A stretch of DNA of 64,000 nucleotides, from assembly GCF_000830005.1 (NCBI RefSeq), contig NZ_CP010407.1:4321001-4385000 (forward strand). Direction: 5' to 3'. A model generated the notes under the pieces. The model was not told the origin of the DNA. It worked only from the letters and a program-made list of their open reading frames with translations, and ran no database searches. Source of the DNA: Streptomyces vietnamensis. Lineage in GTDB: Bacteria; Actinomycetota; Actinomycetes; Streptomycetales; Streptomycetaceae. Both the position numbers and the translations under genes were made by a program. Below are positions 25,770 to 34,553 of the stretch, piece by piece (the first letter of the stretch is position 1; every line of letters starts with the position of its first letter).

Positions 25770-27869
25770 TCAGCCGATCTTCACGTTCTTGTCGATGGTG
25801 GTCTGGTCGATCTCGGAGGTACGGACGGTCACCTGGATCTTCCAGTCGCCGGGCATGGGGATCTGGACGCCGCTCGCGCTCCAGTGCCCGGTCTGGATCC
25901 GGTCGGGGGCGACGGGCAGCGGGCCCACGTCCTTCGCCTCCAGGGTGAGGGCGACCTTGATCTCGGGGACGTCGAGCGGCTTGCCGTTGGGGCGCTCGAC
26001 GAAGAGGTGGAGCGCGTTGGAGCCGGTGCGGCCGGGGTCGAGGCTGAGACGGACGACGCCCTTGCCGTCGACGCCGCCGGTGTCGAAGGGCAGCCGGATG
26101 TCGACGGGCCGGTCGGGCACGGCGGCCGGACCGGAGGCGGAGGTGGCCCGCCCGGCCTCCTCCTCGGTGCGGCCGGGCTCGGTCGAGGTGAGGACGGTGG
26201 TCACGGCGAGGAGGACGACGGCGACGGCGGCCTCGGTCAGCACCGAGCGGCGCAGACCGGCCCGCTCGGGGTCGGCGTCCCGCTCCCGCTTGCGCCGGGC
26301 GGTGGCGACGGCGGCCCGCTGCCGGGCGAGCTGCGCGGCCCGCACGGGGTCGACGGCCGCTGCGGCGGGGCCTCCCGAGGCCTCGGCCTCGTCGGGCGCC
26401 TCGGGCTCGTCGGCCTCCTCGGGCTCGTCGGCCTCCTCGGGCTCGTCGACCTCGTCGGGCGCCTCGGCCTCCAGGGCCTCGTCCATGTCTTCGGCGTCCT
26501 CGGCGTCCTCGGCGTCCTCGGGCGCCTCGGCCTCCGGGGTCTCGCCCGCGTCCTCGGCCTCCGGGGTCTCGTCCGCGTCCACGGCCTCTTCCGCCGTCGA
26601 CGTCGGCGACGGAGTCGACCGCGTCGCGGGCTCCGCCAGGCGCTGGGTCCAGCGGCGGGAGATCCAGGCGATGCCGACGAGGACCGCCATGAGGCCGATC
26701 TTGACCAGGAGCAGCTGGCCGTACCGGGTCCCGGTCAGGGCGGACCAGGAGCCGACCTGGCGCCAGGACTGGTAGAGCCCGGTGGCCGCGAGGACGGCCA
26801 CGGAGCCGAAGGCCACCTTGGAGAAGCGTTCGACGGCGGAGCGCTCGACGGACGGCGCCTTGTGGAGGGCGACGAGCAGCACGGTGAGGCCGCCGAGCCA
26901 GGCGGCGACGGCGAGGAGGTGCAGGATGTCGACGGGCATGGCGATGCCGGGCTGCAGACCGGTGGAGGCGTGCTCGGCCAGGGCCCAGGTCCCGGCGATG
27001 CCGGCGGCGACGACGGTGCCGCCGAGGCCGAGTCCGAAGGCGAGGTCCTTCTTCTCCTTCGGGTCGGTGCGGCGGGCGTAGGCGCCGAAGAGGACGGCCA
27101 CGAAGAGCGCGGCCGCGCCGAGCAGCAGCAGCCGGGAGGTGAGCGCGGCGCCGGTCTTCGTCTCCAGGACGGCCTTCAGACCCGCCAGGTCGAAGGCGTC
27201 GGAGAGCTTCCCGGAGCCGGTGTACGGGCTGCGCAGGAGCAGCAGCGCGAGGGTGGCGCCGGTGAGGGTCAGCCAGCCCCGGACCACCGTCTGCTGGACG
27301 GGGCGGACGCTCGCGCCGCGCGGCCAGCAGGCCAGGACGAAGGCGCCGCCGCCGACGAGGACGGCGAACCCGGCGTACGAGAGGTAGCGGGCGATGCCGT
27401 AGAGGACGCCGACGAGGCCGCCGCCGGGCGCCTGGTCGGTCAGGGCGACGGAGGTCGTGGAGGGGGCGCCGATGGAGAAGGTGAAGGCACCGGCGACGGG
27501 GTGGCTGTCGGAAGAGACGGCCTGCCAGGCCACGGTGTACGTGCCGTCGGGCAGTCCGGCGCGGAGCCCCACCCCGTACCGGACGACGGAACCGCTGCAC
27601 AGATCGCGTATCTCGCCGGTGTCGGCCCGTCGGCCCGCCGGGTCGAGGACCCGGATGGAGTCGGTGCTCAGGGCGACCTGTTCGGAGAAGGTCAGGTTGA
27701 CCTCCTTGGGGGCGGTGGCGACCACCGCCCCGTCCTTCGGGTCGCTGCCGGTGAGCGCCGCGTGCGCGGAGGCGGGCGCGGCGCCGGCGAGCAGCGTGCC
27801 GAGCAGCGCGGCCGCGAGGATCAGCAGCCGGGCCAGGGCGTTGCCGAGGCGCGGGGCGGTGGTTGTCAT
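25770..27869 (-). CDS. CopC-CopD copper-resistance fusion protein
   Basis: 699 residues. After a signal peptide the mature protein begins HAALTGSDPKDGAVV, the CopC domain with N-terminal His and later a SSDSHPVAGAF His region (copper site). About eight membrane segments of the CopD domain follow (roughly residues 150-420). A highly acidic low-complexity stretch of about 90 residues rich in E, A, D and P then separates the CopD part from one more membrane segment and a C-terminal extracytoplasmic beta domain of about 140 residues. It probably imports or handles copper at the membrane. Part of the sco/ecuC/dtpA operon. Confidence 0.9.
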   Translation of the reverse strand: MTTTAPRLGNALARLLILAAALLGTLLAGAAPASAHAALTGSDPKDGAVVATAPKEVNLTFSEQVALSTDSIRVLDPAGRRADTGEIRDLCSGSVVRYGVGLRAGLPDGTYTVAWQAVSSDSHPVAGAFTFSIGAPSTTSVALTDQAPGGGLVGVLYGIARYLSYAGFAVLVGGGAFVLACWPRGASVRPVQQTVVRGWLTLTGATLALLLLRSPYTGSGKLSDAFDLAGLKAVLETKTGAALTSRLLLLGAAALFVAVLFGAYARRTDPKEKKDLAFGLGLGGTVVAAGIAGTWALAEHASTGLQPGIAMPVDILHLLAVAAWLGGLTVLLVALHKAPSVERSAVERFSKVAFGSVAVLAATGLYQSWRQVGSWSALTGTRYGQLLLVKIGLMAVLVGIAWISRRWTQRLAEPATRSTPSPTSTAEEAVDADETPEAEDAGETPEAEAPEDAEDAEDAEDMDEALEAEAPDEVDEPEEADEPEEADEPEAPDEAEASGGPAAAAVDPVRAAQLARQRAAVATARRKRERDADPERAGLRRSVLTEAAVAVVLLAVTTVLTSTEPGRTEEEAGRATSASGPAAVPDRPVDIRLPFDTGGVDGKGVVRLSLDPGRTGSNALHLFVERPNGKPLDVPEIKVALTLEAKDVGPLPVAPDRIQTGHWSASGVQIPMPGDWKIQVTVRTSEIDQTTIDKNVKIG
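26360..26600 (-). repeat. low-complexity acidic repeat inside the CopC-CopD gene
   Basis: The DNA is a run of short imperfect repeats of the types GCCTCCTCGGGCTCGTCG and GCGTCCTCG. On the coding strand they give repeated EADEPEEADEPEE and EDAEDAEDAED segments. All units are multiples of three, so the frame is kept. Slippage within such tracts is expected to vary length between strains. Confidence 0.8.
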
Positions 27870-27893
27870 CTGTGTGTCACTCCGTCAACGAGC

Positions 27894-28346
27894 TCAGTGC
27901 TGCTGCGGGTTGTGGTTGGGCGCTTCGACGGGAACGTCGACCTTGATGGGGTCGGACTTCTCGAAGTGCAGCTCGATGCTGACCTTCTCGCCCTGCTTCG
28001 GCGTCTTCTTCAGCTCCATGAACATGATGTGGCTGCCGCCACGCGTCAGGGAGAGCTCGCCGTTCGCGGGGATGTCGAAGGACTTCACCTGCTGCATCTT
28101 CTGGTTCTTCGTCTCGTGCATGGTGATGTCGTCCGAGAGCGGGCTGGTGACGGAGGTGAGCTTGTCCGCGGTGCCGCTGTCGTTCTTGATGGTGAGGAAG
28201 CCGCCGGCCATGTCCATCACCGGCTGGGGCATGAACGCGCCGCTGACCTCCAGGTCGGGCTTGCTGTCGGAGGACGAGCACCCGGTCAGCGCGAGCGCGG
28301 CGGCGAGCGCCACGGCGGCGGACAGGGCGGTGGTGCGGCGGGTCAC
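27894..28346 (-). CDS. ecuC: extracytoplasmic copper chaperone, PCu(A)C family lipoprotein
   Basis: 150 residues from GTG 28346. Lipobox LTGC at residues 20-23 predicts a lipoprotein on the outer face of the membrane. The PCuAC copper site is visible as a M-H...M...H-x-M arrangement: ITMHETKNQKMQQ followed by SHIMFM. The C-terminus is His/Asn/Gln-rich (PNHNPQQH), possibly a second copper ligand set. In S. lividans ECuC passes copper to Sco. The start overlaps the sco stop by four bases (GTGA), matching that partnership. Confidence 0.93.
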   Translation of the reverse strand: MTRRTTALSAAVALAAALALTGCSSSDSKPDLEVSGAFMPQPVMDMAGGFLTIKNDSGTADKLTSVTSPLSDDITMHETKNQKMQQVKSFDIPANGELSLTRGGSHIMFMELKKTPKQGEKVSIELHFEKSDPIKVDVPVEAPNHNPQQH

Positions 28347-29074
28347 GGGTTCTCCCCCTTGATGATCTTCGGCAGGTCCTTGGCGTAGTCGTCGACGGTC
28401 GCGTCCTCGCCGTACAGGACGTAGCCCTGGTCGGTGGTGGGCGAGAAGGCGATCACCTGGGCTCCGTGCATGGAGACGACGTTGCCGTCCTTGTCCTTCG
28501 TCGGCGGGTCGATGCCGATGCCGATCTGCCGGGCCCCCGCCTGGATGGCGGAGAAGTCGCCGGTGAGACCGGTGAAGGAGGGGTCGCCGGCGGCGGGCAG
28601 CCACTTGGCGAGCTCGGCGGAGGTGTCCCGCTCGGGGTCGGTGGTGACGAAGACGACCTGGAGCTTGTCCTGGTCGGCCTTGGGGAGCTGCTTCCTGGCG
28701 ATGGCGATGTTGCTCATCGTCAGGGGGCAGACGTCGGGGCAGTGCGTGTAGCCGAAGTAGATGAGGGTCGGCTTGCCCTTGGTGCGCTCCCGCAGGTCGT
28801 ACTTCTGGCCCTTGGTGTCGGTGAGGACGAGTGCGGGCTTGGTGAACGGCCGGTCGAGGACGGTGGCGGCCTTGGTGTTGTCGCTGCCGCCGACGACCTC
28901 GGCGACCGCCGAGCCGGAGCCCGCGGGCTTGTCGTCGTTGCCGCCGAGGCCGACGGCGGCGGTGATGCCGATCGCGGCGGCGATCGCGACGGCCGCGATG
29001 ACGAGCGGCGTGCGCCGCCCGGGGCGGGTCGTGGCCGTGGCCGTCGCCGTCCCGGGCGTCTTCTCTTCAGACAT
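28343..29074 (-). CDS. sco: Sco1/SenC copper chaperone and thiol protein
   Basis: 243 residues with one N-terminal membrane segment (about residues 22-43) and an exterior thioredoxin-like domain. The copper/redox motif C-x3-C is in YTHCPDVCPLTM and the conserved distal His is expected in the ...MHGAQVIAF region. Sco proteins deliver copper to the CuA site of cytochrome oxidase; in S. lividans Sco also supplies GlxA. Upstream partner of ecuC with a four-base overlap, 36 bp after the YcnI-type gene. Confidence 0.94.
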   Translation of the reverse strand: MSEEKTPGTATATATTRPGRRTPLVIAAVAIAAAIGITAAVGLGGNDDKPAGSGSAVAEVVGGSDNTKAATVLDRPFTKPALVLTDTKGQKYDLRERTKGKPTLIYFGYTHCPDVCPLTMSNIAIARKQLPKADQDKLQVVFVTTDPERDTSAELAKWLPAAGDPSFTGLTGDFSAIQAGARQIGIGIDPPTKDKDGNVVSMHGAQVIAFSPTTDQGYVLYGEDATVDDYAKDLPKIIKGENP

Positions 29075-29110
29075 GGTGCTTCTTCCGGATATCGGGTGAG
29101 GGTGCGGCCG

Positions 29111-29899
29111 TCAGGCCGAGCGGCGACGGCCGGCGAGGACGCCGAAGGCGACGCCGGCGATGCCGACGAGGATGCCGACGACACCGAGGACACGGGCCGT
29201 GGTGTCGGTGGCCGAGGAGGCGGAGGCGGTCTCCTCGTGGTCGGCCTTCTCGTCGTCGTGACCGGCCTTCTCGTCGGACTCGGCGGAGGCGGACGGGGCC
29301 GCACCACCGTGGTGGTCCGCACCGCCGTGGTGGTCCTCGTCGGCGGAGGCGGCGGAGAGCTTCAGGACGGGGGCCGGGTTCTCCGGCTCCTCGGCGCCGT
29401 CCTTCTGCTCCTCGATCCAGCGCACGACCTCCTTGTTGTCGTACGTCTGGATCGCCTTGAGGACCAGCTCGTCGGTGTCCTCCGGCAGCTGGCCGAGGGA
29501 GAGCGGGAACTGCTGGAACTGGCCGGGGCCGATCTTCGAGCCGTCGGCGGTCCAGGTGACCTTGGAGACGGCCTCGTTGATCTTCTTGCCGTGCATCTCC
29601 AGCGGCTTGCTGAGCTTGCTCTTGGTCACCTCGACCTTCCAGCCGGGGACGGGCTGCGGCATGACGGAGGCCAGCGGGTGGTCGAGCGGGAAGTTGACCT
29701 CCAGCTTCACGGTGGAGGCGTTGTCGCGCTCGTTCGGGACCTTGATGTCGACGGTCGCGTAGCCGCCCTTGGCCGCCTCGCCGTGCGGCTGCACGCCGAC
29801 GTGCGCGAAGGCGGTGCCGGACAGCAGCACCACGGAGGAGAGGGCGATGCCGCCGGCGAGGGCGACGCGGGTGGTGGCGGAGACACGGGAAACGCTCAT
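29111..29899 (-). CDS. YcnI/DUF1775-family copper protein
   Basis: 262 residues from ATG 29899. A signal peptide ends TAFA and the mature chain begins HVGVQPHG; the new N-terminal His is the copper ligand in YcnI proteins, with a conserved Trp later (VPGWKVEV and KVTWTADG). A linker with DEDHHGG and ADHHGG repeats is followed by a C-terminal membrane helix and a basic tail (LAGRRRSA), so it is membrane-anchored and faces outside. The His-rich linker may add metal binding. It sits between the orphan membrane protein and sco in the copper operon. Confidence 0.92.
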   Translation of the reverse strand: MSVSRVSATTRVALAGGIALSSVVLLSGTAFAHVGVQPHGEAAKGGYATVDIKVPNERDNASTVKLEVNFPLDHPLASVMPQPVPGWKVEVTKSKLSKPLEMHGKKINEAVSKVTWTADGSKIGPGQFQQFPLSLGQLPEDTDELVLKAIQTYDNKEVVRWIEEQKDGAEEPENPAPVLKLSAASADEDHHGGADHHGGAAPSASAESDEKAGHDDEKADHEETASASSATDTTARVLGVVGILVGIAGVAFGVLAGRRRSA

Positions 29900-30036
29900 G
29901 GCAGAAGACACTCCAGCTCGGAGAGCTCGAAAGCTCGAAGACTCGGTGAAGGATGCGGAAGTCCGGCGCGCCCCGGGACGGGAGTCCCGCACGGGCGTGC
30001 GGACGAGCGCGGCCCGCCCCTGCTGGGCGGTCCGCG

Positions 30037-30819
30037 TCAGGCTGCGAGGACGCAGTCGGCGGCCGGGGGGCCGCGCCTGATCACCGTGTGCTGAAGGGCC
30101 TCGGCCACCGGCGGCGGCGAGGAGTCGAAGGCGGTACGGAGGGTCCGCCGCGGCCCGGTGCGCGGCGCCGCCGACAGTCCGGCGAGCAGGGCCCGTACGA
30201 GACGGAGCGCGGCCCGCAGGGAGCGCACGAGGGCGCACTCGGCGAGCTCCGTCGCGCCCTCCTCGGACAGCTCCACGAGCCGGCCGAGGGCGCGGTCGCC
30301 GCGGCGCAGCAGCCAGCCCGTGGCCAGGGCGGCCAGGAGGTGGCCGAGGAGCATGGGCAGACCGGGCAGCAGCTCACCGGCGGGCGCGGTCGCCCCGGCG
30401 GCCATGTGTCCCATGTGGGCGTGCGCGGTGGCCGGGTCGAGCCCGGCGTCGGTGATGATCCGGGTGGCGTCGGTGGGGCTGAGCGAGGCGGTGCCCGCTC
30501 CGCAGACCAGTCGGGCGGCCATCCGGACGAGGGCGTCGTCGGCCTGGTCGCTCAGGGCGAGCTGCCGCTGTCCGAGCCCGAAGAGGACGTGCAGGCCGAG
30601 CTGCCCGCCGGCGAGGGCGCCGACGACGGAGCCGAGGGAGCGCTCGCGGCCGGTGAAGAGCACGGTGACCCCGAAGACGCCGAGGAAACCGGCGACGACG
30701 GTCCACAGGGCGATGCCCGCGCAGGCGGCGAGGGCGTGTCCCAACGCGGACAGCACGACGCAGACCGCGGTGAACACCGCGGCCCTCAGCAGCCGTGGAG
30801 CGAGCGCGGGGGCAGTCAT
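30037..30819 (-). CDS. membrane protein with a His/Met motif, first gene of the copper operon
   Basis: 260 residues. Three or four hydrophobic segments lie in the first 80 residues and another at about 150-175. Between them is an exterior or loop region containing HAHMGHM near residue 137, a Met/His cluster of the kind that binds copper. The remaining C-terminal 80 residues are basic and probably cytoplasmic. I know no named family. Its position 137 bp upstream of, and in the same direction as, ycnI-sco-ecuC-copCD-dtpA suggests a copper-related role. Confidence 0.78.
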   Translation of the reverse strand: MTAPALAPRLLRAAVFTAVCVVLSALGHALAACAGIALWTVVAGFLGVFGVTVLFTGRERSLGSVVGALAGGQLGLHVLFGLGQRQLALSDQADDALVRMAARLVCGAGTASLSPTDATRIITDAGLDPATAHAHMGHMAAGATAPAGELLPGLPMLLGHLLAALATGWLLRRGDRALGRLVELSEEGATELAECALVRSLRAALRLVRALLAGLSAAPRTGPRRTLRTAFDSSPPPVAEALQHTVIRRGPPAADCVLAA

Positions 30820-31023
30820 GGCGGGCCCATCATCGCACCACGCGCAAGACCGCCATGCGGCAGGTCCGGAAGGTCGTCCTTGAGCGGCTTCGCGGTGACA
30901 TACACCGGCGCACCCGCCCTCTGCATCCGCCGAACGAGCGCTCTTGACGGCTTCCCGCGCTTACGGAGCGTCCGCTCCGGCAATAGGTATCGGTATGTCG
31001 AGCCGCTGCCGGGAGGCTGGAGC

Positions 31024-31470
31024 ATGAGCATCTGGTGGTCACTCCATCTGCGGCGCGAGGCCGCGAGCGTGCCGCTCGCGCGAAGGCTTCTGCTGGGCAC
31101 GATGGAGACGGCGGGCGTCGATCCCGACGTGTCGTACGAGTTGTCGGTCGCGCTGACCGAGGCCTGTGCCAACGCCGTGGAGCACGGCGGCGGAGGAGGT
31201 TCCCGCGAGCCGGAGGGCGCGTACCGGGTGACGGCCTACCTGGACGGCGAGACCTGCCGCATCGAGGTCGCCGACTCGGGCCCGGGTTTTCCCGGGGCGG
31301 CGGCGCCCGCGCGCCCCTCGGACGACGCGGAGCACGGCCGGGGGCTGCGCCTGATCGAGGAGCTGGCCGATCACGTCCAGTTCGGCAACCGCTCGGGCCG
31401 GGGCGGTGCCGTGGTCAGCTTCGACAAGATCCTGAAGTGGCGGGACAGCCCGTCGCTCCTCATGGCGTGA
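31024..31470 (+). CDS. anti-sigma-type ATPase (HATPase_c_2, RsbW/SpoIIAB-like)
   Basis: 148 residues. A GHKL ATPase fold: N box ELSVALTEACANAVEHG, G1 box VADSGPGFPG and G2 region HGRGLRLIEELAD. Such small proteins act as anti-sigma kinases that bind alternative sigma factors and phosphorylate anti-anti-sigma partners; Streptomyces has many, often without adjacent partners. There is no sigma factor or STAS-domain gene next to it. ATG at 31024 follows GGGAGGCTGGAGC. Divergent from the copper operon. A strong terminator follows. Confidence 0.92.
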   Translation: MSIWWSLHLRREAASVPLARRLLLGTMETAGVDPDVSYELSVALTEACANAVEHGGGGGSREPEGAYRVTAYLDGETCRIEVADSGPGFPGAAAPARPSDDAEHGRGLRLIEELADHVQFGNRSGRGGAVVSFDKILKWRDSPSLLMA

Positions 31471-31492
31471 CGTAAGGGCGTGACGTACGGGG

Positions 31493-31526
31493 AAGGGCCC
31501 CCGCCGGTCGGTCGGCGGGGGCCCTT
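31493..31526. terminator. bidirectional terminator between the ATPase gene and pepP
   Basis: A perfect 13-bp stem (AAGGGCCCCCGCC / GGCGGGGGCCCTT) with an 8-nt loop lies 22 bp after the ATPase stop and 22 bp from the convergent pepP stop, followed by TCTGTT. Confidence 0.85.
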
Positions 31527-31547
31527 CTGTTCCAACGTACGCGGGAA

Positions 31548-33014
31548 TCAGCCCTTCAGCGCGGCCATCCACGCCTCGACCTCGTCGGCGTGGCGCGGCA
31601 GCGCGGCCGAGAGGTTCCGGTTGCCGTCCTCGGTGACGAGGATGTCGTCCTCGATCCGGACGCCGATGCCGCGGTACTCCTCCGGCACGGTCAGGTCGTC
31701 GGCCTGGAAGTACAGACCGGGCTCGACCGTCAGGCACATGCCCGGCTCCAGGGTGGTGTCCACGTACATCTCGGTGCGCGCGGCGGCGCAGTCGTGGACG
31801 TCCATGCCGAGCATGTGGCCGGTGCCGTGCAGGGTCCAGCGGCGCTGGAGGCCGAGCTCCAGGACGCGCTCGACCGGGCCCTCGACGAGGCCCCACTCGA
31901 CGAGCTTCTCGGCGAGGACGCGCTGGGCGGCGTCGTGGAAGTCGCGGTAGGCGGCGCCGGGCTTCACCGCGGCGATGCCGGCCTCCTGCGCCTCGTACAC
32001 GGCGTCGTAGATCTTGCGCTGGATCTCGGTGTACCGGCCGTTGATCGGCAGGGTGCGGGTGATGTCGGCGGTGTAGAGCTCGGTGGTCTCCACGCCGGCG
32101 TCGAGCAGCAGCAGGTCGCCGGAGCGGACCGGGCCGTCGTTGCGGACCCAGTGCAGGGTGCAGGCGTGCGGTCCCGCGGCGGCGATGGAGCCGTAGCCGA
32201 TGTCGTTGCCCTCGACGCGGGCGCGGAGGAAGAACGTGCCCTCGATGTAGCGCTCGCTGGTGGCCTCGGCCTTGTCGAGGACCTTGACGACGTCCTCGAA
32301 GCCGCGGGCGGTGGAGGCGCAGGCCTTCTCCAGCTCGGCGATCTCGAAGGCGTCCTTCACGAGGCGGGCCTCGGAGAGGAAGATCCGCAGTTCCTCGTCG
32401 CGCTCGGCGGTGACCTTGTCGGTCAGCGCGGCCTCGATGCCGGCGTCGTGGCCGCGGACGGCGCGGACGGGGCCGGTGGCCTCCTTGAGGGCGTCGGCGA
32501 GCTCGCGGACGTCCTTGGCCGGGATGCCGAGGAGCTGCTCGGCCTCGGCGAGGGAGTGGCGGCGGCCGACCCACAGCTCGCCCTGGCCGTCGAGCCAGAA
32601 CTCGCCGTTCTCGCGGTTGGAGCGCGGCAGCAGGTAGATCGTGGCCTCGTGGCCGTCGGCCGTGGGCTCCAGGACGAGGACGCCGTCCTGGGTCTGGTCG
32701 CCGGTGAGGTACGCGTACTCGGTGGAGGCGCGGAAGGCGTACTCGGTGTCGTTCGACCGGGTCTTCAGGTTGCCGGCGGGGATCACCAGGCGCTCGCCCG
32801 GGAAGCGGGCGGAGAGCGCGGCGCGGCGGGCGGCGGTCTTGTCGGCCTGCGCGATCGGCGCGAGGCCGGTGAGCTCGGTGTCGGCCCAGCCGGACTTCAT
32901 GTTCTCGGCGAGCTCGTCGGACACGCCCGGGTAGAGGCCGTTCTTCCGCTGCTTGATCGCCTGCTCTTCGGTCTCGGTCTCTTCCGGGGTCTCCGGGGTG
33001 AGCTCCTCGGCCAC
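31548..33014 (-). CDS. pepP: Xaa-Pro aminopeptidase (aminopeptidase P)
   Basis: 488 residues from GTG 33014. The N-terminal creatinase-like domain (about residues 40-200) is followed by the M24 catalytic domain with all five metal ligands: two Asp in LLLLDAGVETTELYTADITR, His in GTGHMLGMDVHD, Glu in LTVEPGLYF and Glu in GVRIEDDILVT. It removes N-terminal residues before proline. The length fits actinobacterial PepP. The first 30 residues are Glu-rich (EETETEEQ). It stands alone between two regulatory genes. Confidence 0.96.
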   Translation of the reverse strand: MAEELTPETPEETETEEQAIKQRKNGLYPGVSDELAENMKSGWADTELTGLAPIAQADKTAARRAALSARFPGERLVIPAGNLKTRSNDTEYAFRASTEYAYLTGDQTQDGVLVLEPTADGHEATIYLLPRSNRENGEFWLDGQGELWVGRRHSLAEAEQLLGIPAKDVRELADALKEATGPVRAVRGHDAGIEAALTDKVTAERDEELRIFLSEARLVKDAFEIAELEKACASTARGFEDVVKVLDKAEATSERYIEGTFFLRARVEGNDIGYGSIAAAGPHACTLHWVRNDGPVRSGDLLLLDAGVETTELYTADITRTLPINGRYTEIQRKIYDAVYEAQEAGIAAVKPGAAYRDFHDAAQRVLAEKLVEWGLVEGPVERVLELGLQRRWTLHGTGHMLGMDVHDCAAARTEMYVDTTLEPGMCLTVEPGLYFQADDLTVPEEYRGIGVRIEDDILVTEDGNRNLSAALPRHADEVEAWMAALKG

Positions 33015-33117
33015 GGGTCTGCCTCCTCTTGGTACGACACTGAACCCCCACCATCGTACGGTCGTACGGAAGGGGGCCCAGGGCCGTAAGACCCATTACC
33101 GGAGCGTCACATTCCGG

Positions 33118-34533
33118 TCACTCGAAGCGCGCGGCGAGCAGGACCACGTCCTCCCCCTCCACGGCCCGGTCCAGGCCCTCGGGGAGCAGGGTCCGCAGGA
33201 CGTGGTCGGCGACGGCGCCCGGGTCGCCCCGGTCCGCCTTCGGCACGCTCGCGGCGGCCGCGTGGAGCCGGGCGAAGGCCCGGTCCATGGCGTCGCCGGT
33301 ACGGCGCAGCAGCCCGTCCGTGTAGAGAAGCACCGTTTCTCCGGGTGCGGGGGACAGCTCCACGCTGGGCGCCTCCCAGCAGGAGAGCATCCCGAGCGGG
33401 GCCGAGAGCGAGGTCTCGACGAACTCCGTGCGGTGGTCGCCGACGACCAGCGGCGGGGCGTGTCCGGCGCCGGCGAGGACGATCCGGCGCTGCGCGGGCT
33501 CGGCGTACGCGAAGAGGGCGGTCGCCGAGCGGGCGGGTTCGGTGAGCCGGAGCAGGAGCTCCAGGTCGGAGAGGACGGCGACGGGGTCCTCGCCCTCCAT
33601 CACCGCGTACGCCCGGAGGGAGGCGCGGAGCCGGCCCATGGCGGCGAGCGCGCTGGGTCCGGTGCCGCAGACGGAGCCGACGGCCAGGCCGAGGGCGCCG
33701 TCGGGCAGCGGCAGCGCGTCGTACCAGTCGCCGCCGCCCATGGGGCCGGTGCGGTGGCGGGCGGCGAGCTGGACGCCGGGGACGCGGGGGAGGCGGCTGG
33801 GGAGCAGTTCCTCGGCGACGGTGGAGACCTGGACGCGGGCGCGTTCGACCTGGAGGAGCCGGGCGAGGTGCTCGGTGGCGAAGCGGCCGTAGAGCCCGAT
33901 GAGGTGGCGTCGGCGCTCGTCGGGTTCGGCGGGCTCGTCGTAGAGCCAGACGAGCGCGCCGAGTCGGCCGGCCTCCTCGGTGGCGAGGGGGAGGGCGTAG
34001 CTGGCGGCGTAGCCGAGGCGGGCGGCGACCTCGCGGTGGCGGGGGTCGAGGCCCGCCTCCGTACGGACGTCGCGGATGGCGATCGGACCGGGGACGCGCT
34101 CGGGGTGGACGGGGTCGGGGAGGCCGTCGAGGAGGCGGCCGTAGCTGGTGGCGCTGCGCGGGACGGTCTCGATGGTGCCGAGGTCGGAGTGGGCGAGGCC
34201 GAGGCCGATGGTGCTGGTGGGGCCGTGGCCGTCGGCCGGTTCGAGGACGGCCATGCCGCGGCGGGCGCCGACGAGGGCGGCGCCGGCGTCGAGCACCTCG
34301 CGGAGGGCCTCGTCGAGGGAGGAGGTCCTGATGAGGCGCTCGGTGAGTTCGTGGAGGGTGGTGAGGTCGGAGACCCAGGAGGCGAGCCGGTCCTGGATCA
34401 GGACTCCGGGGGGGAGGGCCTCGTCGGAGGGACCCGCCGCCGCGGGGACCCCGGGAAGGGGCGACGTAGTGTGCGGTGACCCGGGAACAGTGGAATCGAT
34501 TCCGGCCACTTTCGGCATGCGTGGGGCGCTCAT
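33118..34533 (-). CDS. GAF - SpoIIE-type (PP2C) serine/threonine phosphatase
   Basis: 471 residues from ATG 34533. A GAF domain spans about residues 60-230 (LREVLDAGAALVGARRGMAVLEP, then VAARLGYAASYALPL). The SpoIIE/PP2C domain follows (LLPSRLPRVPGVQLAARHRTGPM..GGDWYDALPL, VCGTGPSALAAMGRLRASL and GETVLLYTDGL), with the metal-binding Asp residues of the GGDWYD and YTDGL motifs. Such phosphatases act on anti-anti-sigma factors opposite RsbW-type kinases. The start is uncertain: the frame is open upstream and an ATG at 34611 gives a 497-residue version. A hairpin lies over the putative ribosome binding site of the shorter form. Confidence 0.9.
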   Translation of the reverse strand: MSAPRMPKVAGIDSTVPGSPHTTSPLPGVPAAAGPSDEALPPGVLIQDRLASWVSDLTTLHELTERLIRTSSLDEALREVLDAGAALVGARRGMAVLEPADGHGPTSTIGLGLAHSDLGTIETVPRSATSYGRLLDGLPDPVHPERVPGPIAIRDVRTEAGLDPRHREVAARLGYAASYALPLATEEAGRLGALVWLYDEPAEPDERRRHLIGLYGRFATEHLARLLQVERARVQVSTVAEELLPSRLPRVPGVQLAARHRTGPMGGGDWYDALPLPDGALGLAVGSVCGTGPSALAAMGRLRASLRAYAVMEGEDPVAVLSDLELLLRLTEPARSATALFAYAEPAQRRIVLAGAGHAPPLVVGDHRTEFVETSLSAPLGMLSCWEAPSVELSPAPGETVLLYTDGLLRRTGDAMDRAFARLHAAAASVPKADRGDPGAVADHVLRTLLPEGLDRAVEGEDVVLLAARFE

Positions 34534-34535
34534 GT

Positions 34536-34553
34536 CGGTCGGCTTTCCGACCG
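34536..34553 (-). promoter_or_regulatory. hairpin overlapping the putative RBS of the PP2C phosphatase gene
   Basis: CGGTCGG-AAAG-CCGACCG forms a perfect 7-bp stem immediately 5' of ATG 34533, burying the only purine-rich Shine-Dalgarno candidate (GGAAAG). Either translation is structure-controlled or the true start is upstream and this is coding sequence. The remaining divergent gap to 35091 holds no supported gene; another perfect 8-bp hairpin (CCCGCCAC / GTGGCGGG) sits at 34877-34895. Confidence 0.4.

Noticed and set aside
25765..27600. Extension of the DyP peroxidase frame upstream to 27600
   Set aside because: It lies within the CopC-CopD gene in another frame; the Tat signal right after GTG 25764 marks the true N-terminus.
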